Below, one piece after another: positions 60,349 through 64,000 of a stretch of DNA of 64,000 nt. Source of the DNA: Helopsaltes ochotensis (Eukaryota; Chordata; Aves; Passeriformes; Locustellidae). The DNA lies in the NCBI GenBank assembly GCA_013400155.1, contig VXBM01000017.1, forward strand, positions 2,703,829 to 2,767,828, read 5' to 3'. A program made the translations under genes and the position numbers. Each line of letters begins with the position of its first letter. Within the stretch, counting starts at the first letter, position 1. The notes below the pieces were generated by a model, which searched no databases, was not told the origin of the DNA, and saw only the letters and a program-made list of their open reading frames with translations.

Positions 60349-63300
60349 GTAAGGCCACTTCTTCTCTCCTTCTGCTGTGGGTGAGAAATGGGTGGGACCT
60401 GTGCATGGGGTCAACCTGTGTCTATGGCTTGATGACTTGCAGTTCCAGAGGTGCAGAAAAGTCATGGGGATTGCAGCTGCTTCCCTTCATTGCTGTTGTC
60501 ATGCTGTTCAGGGCCTGATAAGTGAGACCCATCTCCACAGCCACATTTATCATGAGAGAACCAAATCTTGATGCTACCAATGTGTGAGGCTAACTGCATG
60601 CTGTGAGAGGCAGCAGCAAGGAGACTTCCCCACTCTTCCTCACTATTTGCTCCATGGCCATATTCTCTCTTGCATTTTTACAGCTCAGTGAAGAATATGG
60701 ACCAGTGTTCACAGTGCACCTGGGCTCTGACCCAGTGGTAGTGCTGTATGGACATGATGTGGTGAAAGAAGCCTTGGTTGATCGCGCGGACGAGTTTGCT
60801 TCCAGAGGACATATGCCAATTGGAGACAGGGCCAACAATGGATTAGGTATGTTTGCTTACTGAGATCCATCGGAAGGAGAAGGGAAGGGCTGAGGATGCA
60901 TTCAGCAGATTAGAGCTGGAGTGTACCCCTGCAAGGGGTGGGTGCAACCCACCTGGAGAGAGGAGGCCAGAGAGTGCTGTAATTGCTGACTTCCACCACT
61001 CAGAGGGTGTGAGGTAGCAGAGAAGGAGAGCCAGACTGTTCTCAAAGATGGGCAGGGAAATGGCAAGGGGCAGCAGCCACCAGCTGCAGCAAGGGAAATT
61101 GTGTATGGATGAGTGATGAATTATTCACAAGGATGTTTGGCATGTAGTGGAGAAGGAAAAAAGCAGGCAGTTGAACTACAGAACCTTCAAACCACAGTAC
61201 AATGTGATGCTACCATGTCAATGCTCTCCAGGGATGGGATTCACTTGAGCTGCTGTTCATCTCACACACAGCATGCCCAAGACAGGTCTTCCCTCTTCCT
61301 TCTTCCTCTGCAGGGATTGTTTTTAGCAACAATGAGCCATGGTTACAAGTCCGGCGGTTTTCTCTCACCACTCTGCGGAACTTTGGAATGGGGAAGAGGA
61401 GCATTGAAGAGAGAATACAGGAGGAATCTGACTACTTGCTGGAAGAGATCAACAAAACAAAGGGTACGGTCCATTTTTAATATATTTTATGTTTGAAAAA
61501 AATTAAGCTGTATTAAGGGATCTCATGTCTTTAGCAAGGAATGAAGTTCCAATGGATTTGGTCCGCGTACCAGCTACCCCTCCTTACAAAGCTGTAATAA
61601 TTTTGTGATCGTGTTCTGTTCTGTTTGGAGGACCCTTCTGAGTAACTCAGAGACCGATCTGGTATTTTCACTAACAACCAGAGCTCAGATTACTCACAGT
61701 AGCCATGCAACAATACATGGGGTTTTTTTAATAGTCTGTAACTCTTCTGAAATCACAGGAACACCTTTTGACCCAACCTTCACGCTGAGCTGTGCTGTCT
61801 CCAATGTCATATGCTCCATTGTCTTTGGGAAACGATATGATTATAAAGACAAGAAGTTCCTGGCTCTGATGAACAACATGAACAACATCTTTGAGATGAT
61901 GAACTCCCTCTGGGGACAGGTACATTCAGTAGGCATTTCACAGTGGCAACATTCTCCCAGGACAGCAGGAGGCCTTCCTCCAAGTGAAGTTCTATTTCAG
62001 TCTTCTAGTTAGGACCCCATCAATGCTCTGCTGCACTGAAGGCTTTTCATTCAAGAGCAAGAAACTCCCTTACCAAAGCTGAATTGGCTTTGCCAGCTAA
62101 GTGCAGCTTCCCAACAGTCCTGGACACCCCTCTTCTACACTTCTAAGGTTCCTACTACTACTACTAAGCAAGCCCTGCCAGACTGCCCAGCCTCATAGTC
62201 TTTCTGCTTGGCTCAGTTGACAGGGTTGTGGCTTTCCTGGGCTTTTGGCTAATATCAAAGGATGGGGCAAATGTCATACTAGGCACCTTCCTGTTTCTTT
62301 CCTTCCAGCTCTACCAGATGTTCTCAAATATCCTGGATTACCTGCCTGGCCCACACAACAATATATTTGCAGAATTTGATGCTCTAAAAGCCTTTGTAGC
62401 AGAGGAGGTGAAGTTGCACCAAGCTTCCCTAGATCCCAGCTCTCCTCAGGATTTCATCGACTGTTTCCTCAGCAAAATGCAGGAGGTAAGGAGACAGATG
62501 GCCCCAAACACACCTATGTCGAATCCTTCCCTCTCATAAATAACACAGACATTGGGATGACCCTTCCCAGTCAGCTGTGCAATGGGAAAACAGCAACAAT
62601 ACCCCAGATATTGCCTGTACTAGAACTTATAGCTCTGGGTCTGGTGCTCACCAGCCACCACTACCTGCAGCTGTTTGGAGAGGGAGAGCTTCCTTTCCTT
62701 TCCTTTCACCAAAACACAGGGACTTTTTCAGTCTGGTCTTGCAGTTCTTTCACTGGAAAGCATTTGGCACAGCAAACATGCAATGGAGTGCTATTCAGTG
62801 CACAGCTTAAAAGAAGGTTGGTATTGAGTTTACTGCTCAAAGTATCATTTCAATACCCCAGATGGCTGCTGCCCCTTAGCAAAGAAATGCAACAACTCCA
62901 GGAGAAAAGGAAAGTCTGGGATGACATGAGAAAGGGCCACTTCTCTCAGCTTAGCCAGAGAAAAAACAAAGCCTTTTCCTTAGGAGAAAGATCGTCCCAA
63001 TTCCAGTTTCCACATGAAGAACTTGATAACAAGTACCTTCGACTTGTTCATTGCTGGAACTGAGACAACAAGCACCACTGTACGATATGGGCTTCTGCTT
63101 CTTCTCAAATATCCAAAAATACAAGGTACCAGTTTGTGACCTCTTCCTCTCTAGCAATTCCCCTGGGCTGGGCACATGACTTCTCCCAGATTTCCCCCTC
63201 ATCTCTCTCTCTCTCTCTCTCTGGGACCTGACTTTGTTCACATCTTTATTTAGCCAAATTAATAGGAGAAATTTCTTTGCATGGGCAGCAGTGGAGCTCT

Positions 63301-63627
63301 GTTTCAGTCAACATCAAAACCAACTTAATGCTCCTGCTTAATGCTCCTGCCATCTGTGATTTGTAAACAGCTTAGGGCAACTTATTTAGGTAGGTTTGGT
63401 TTTATTTACCCATTTGATGGTTTGTGCCTCTCATGACAGAGAAAGTTCAAGAAGAGATTGACCAGGTAGTAGGACGATCAAGAAAACCTTGTGTGGCTGA
63501 CCGGACCCAGATGCCCTACACAGATGCCGTGGTCCATGAAATCCAGCGCTTCATCTCTCTTATCCCGCTGGCTCTCCCTCACACTGTGATCAAAGACACC
63601 AACTTCAGAGACTATGTCATTCCTAAG
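60169..63627 (+). CDS. CYP2C23: Cytochrome P450 family 2 subfamily C (5' seven exons)
   Basis: A microsomal haem mono-oxygenase that oxidises fatty acids, steroids and drugs with NADPH-P450 reductase. Seven exons join in phase to 1161 bases, 387 of an expected 490 or so residues. The exon lengths 163, 150, 161, 177, 142 and 188 for exons 2-7 are the fixed CYP2 pattern. Visible features: N-terminal membrane anchor (3-22), PPGP hinge (34-37), C-helix WLQVR (W124, R128), I-helix AGTETT (301-306) with the acid-Thr oxygen-activation pair, and K-helix E358-IQ-R361. Wording such as ALMNNMNN and DYLPGPHNN matches chicken CYP2C23 (formerly CYP2C45) as I recall it; the symbol is tentative because birds carry more than one copy. 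Exons 8-9, with the haem Cys, lie beyond the window, so integrity cannot be fully judged; no internal stop or frameshift is seen. Confidence 0.92.
60684..60846 (+). CDS. CYP2C23: CYP2C exon 2
   Basis: A 163-bp exon, LSEEYGPVFTVHLGSDPVVV to GDRANNGL, residues 61-115. It contains the EYGPVFTV beta-sheet motif and the B-helix region RADEFASRG. TACAG acceptor, GTATGT donor, phase 1 out. A 467-bp intron follows. Confidence 0.95.
61314..61463 (+). CDS. CYP2C23: CYP2C exon 3
   Basis: A 150-bp exon, residues 115-165. NNEPWLQVRRFSLTTLRNFG includes the C-helix Trp and Arg that contact haem propionate and reductase. CTGCAG acceptor, GTACGG donor, phase 1. Confidence 0.95.
61759..61919 (+). CDS. CYP2C23: CYP2C exon 4
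   Basis: A 161-bp exon, residues 165-218, TPFDPTFTLSCAVSNVICSI then VFGKRYDYKDKKF, the E-helix region. TCACAG acceptor, GTACAT donor, phase 0 out. A 389-bp intron with a (CTA)n stretch near 62152 follows. Confidence 0.95.
62309..62485 (+). CDS. CYP2C23: CYP2C exon 5
   Basis: A 177-bp exon, residues 219-277, LYQMFSNILDYLPGPHNN to DFIDCFLSKMQE, covering the F-G region that forms the substrate access channel. TTCCAG acceptor, GTAAGG donor, phase 0. A 498-bp intron follows. Confidence 0.95.
62984..63125 (+). CDS. CYP2C23: CYP2C exon 6 (I-helix)
   Basis: A 142-bp exon, residues 278-325, EKDRPNSSFHMKNLITSTFD then LFIAGTETTSTT. It lies in a different frame from the longer open frame covering this stretch and is recognised by the AGTETT motif. 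CCTTAG acceptor, GTACCA donor, phase 1 out. Confidence 0.95.
63202..63222. repeat. (TC)n microsatellite
   Basis: Ten TC units in CYP2C intron 6; the intron otherwise shows a 13-bp tandem duplication at 63324-63349. Confidence 0.95.
63324..63349. repeat. 13-bp perfect tandem duplication
   Basis: CTTAATGCTCCTG occurs twice in a row (63324-63336, 63337-63349), about 90 bases before the exon 7 acceptor. Confidence 0.9.
63440..63627 (+). CDS. CYP2C23: CYP2C exon 7 (K-helix)
   Basis: A 188-bp exon, residues 325-387, with the ExxR motif EIQR (E358, R361) and the substrate-recognition segment FISLIPLALPHTV; it ends DYVIPK at a GTTAGC donor, phase 0. The next exon should start with a Gly-Thr and encode the segment toward the meander; it is not in the remaining 373 bases. 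Confidence 0.95.
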
Positions 63628-64000
63628 GTTAGCTCCCTCAAGTTCAGCAGTTCTTAGGTTGTCAGTTACAAGCTACAAGTTAGAACTGTTGTGGCTTGAC
63701 CTTGTTTTCATCCAGCCCTTTGTGAGGATTTCATTCTCAGGCAGCTGTAGCTCACTTGCACCCCCTTGTTGAGGTTCCATGGGTCAAGACTAGAACAGTA
63801 GCTCTGACCAACACTTTTGTTCCTTTGTTCTGCAGCTTTACCTATTTGCAGAAGGAAATTCATTCACTGTTTGTGAACAGTGGGTTCACAAATTCCCAAA
63901 GCAGTGATTCTTCACACAAAAGGCAGCAAAGTTGAGGAGCTGCTCACCACCATCCAGGATAGCCTGTGCACATGTTTGGGAGCAAAGTCAGTTGCTGGTT
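63628..64000 (+). other. Start of CYP2C intron 7, window edge
   Basis: No exon 8-like sequence was found before the window ends, so intron 7 is at least 373 bp and the gene is cut by the window edge, not by mutation. Confidence 0.7.

Noticed and set aside
62557..63063. 168-codon frame overlapping CYP2C exon 6
   Set aside because: It runs in a different frame from the true exon 6, which is fixed by AGTETT and the 142-bp length.
1..64000. CRISPR arrays, operons, tRNA or rRNA genes, and tail repeats of CR1 elements
   Set aside because: Not expected or not seen; the window is eukaryotic and no clear CR1 3' end (8-base tail repeats) or structured RNA gene could be identified by eye.

Overview
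This is a vertebrate nuclear window and almost certainly avian. The genes are split into many small exons with GT-AG introns. The introns are fairly compact, I see no mammal-type SINEs, and the recognisable proteins (an egg-coat ZP4-type glycoprotein and a CYP2C P450) read like their bird orthologues. Bases 1 to about 16,500 hold no gene I can support; they contain ordinary intergenic sequence, low-complexity tracts and a 48-base poly-T run.

A CpG-rich promoter at about 16,600-17,400 starts a plus-strand gene. I could assemble it from seven exons (16,824-45,881) into one uninterrupted 581-codon frame. Its blocks match what I recall of human C8orf58 (DUF4657-type family): an acidic Ser-rich N-terminal half with DSGVE, a short YLEHxC coiled coil, and a basic HxWxK C-terminal motif. 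Because C8orf58 sits beside PDLIM2/SORBS3 in human, and the CYP2C cluster sits beside PDLIM1/SORBS1, I propose that this is the ohnologue of C8orf58, kept in birds and missing from the human CYP2C region. This is the least described part of the window.

The second gene is on the minus strand (56,175 down to 50,828): a complete 12-exon ZP4 gene of 557 codons (544 from an internal Met). It has a signal peptide, an N-terminal ZP-N-like region, a trefoil domain, a ZP module, an RDKR furin site, a membrane anchor and a short tail. Its stop codon lies inside the AATAAA polyadenylation signal. It converges with the C8orf58-like gene and diverges from the P450.

The third gene, on the plus strand, is a CYP2C-family cytochrome P450 from 60,169. 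Seven exons with exact CYP2 exon lengths (180, 163, 150, 161, 177, 142, 188 bp) give 387 codons; exons 8-9, including the haem-cysteine exon, lie beyond the window. Its 4-kb upstream region has a TATA box, an ARE/MARE-like plus E-box cluster, a probable solo LTR (58,726-59,101), and a dense group of AGTTCA-type nuclear-receptor half-sites. That group includes a perfect DR4 at 58,267-58,282 and is a good candidate xenobiotic-response enhancer.

The three genes do not obviously form one pathway: one is of unknown function, one builds the egg coat and one oxidises lipids or xenobiotics. All exon joins were made by eye from splice sites, phase and protein similarity recalled from memory; no database search was run.
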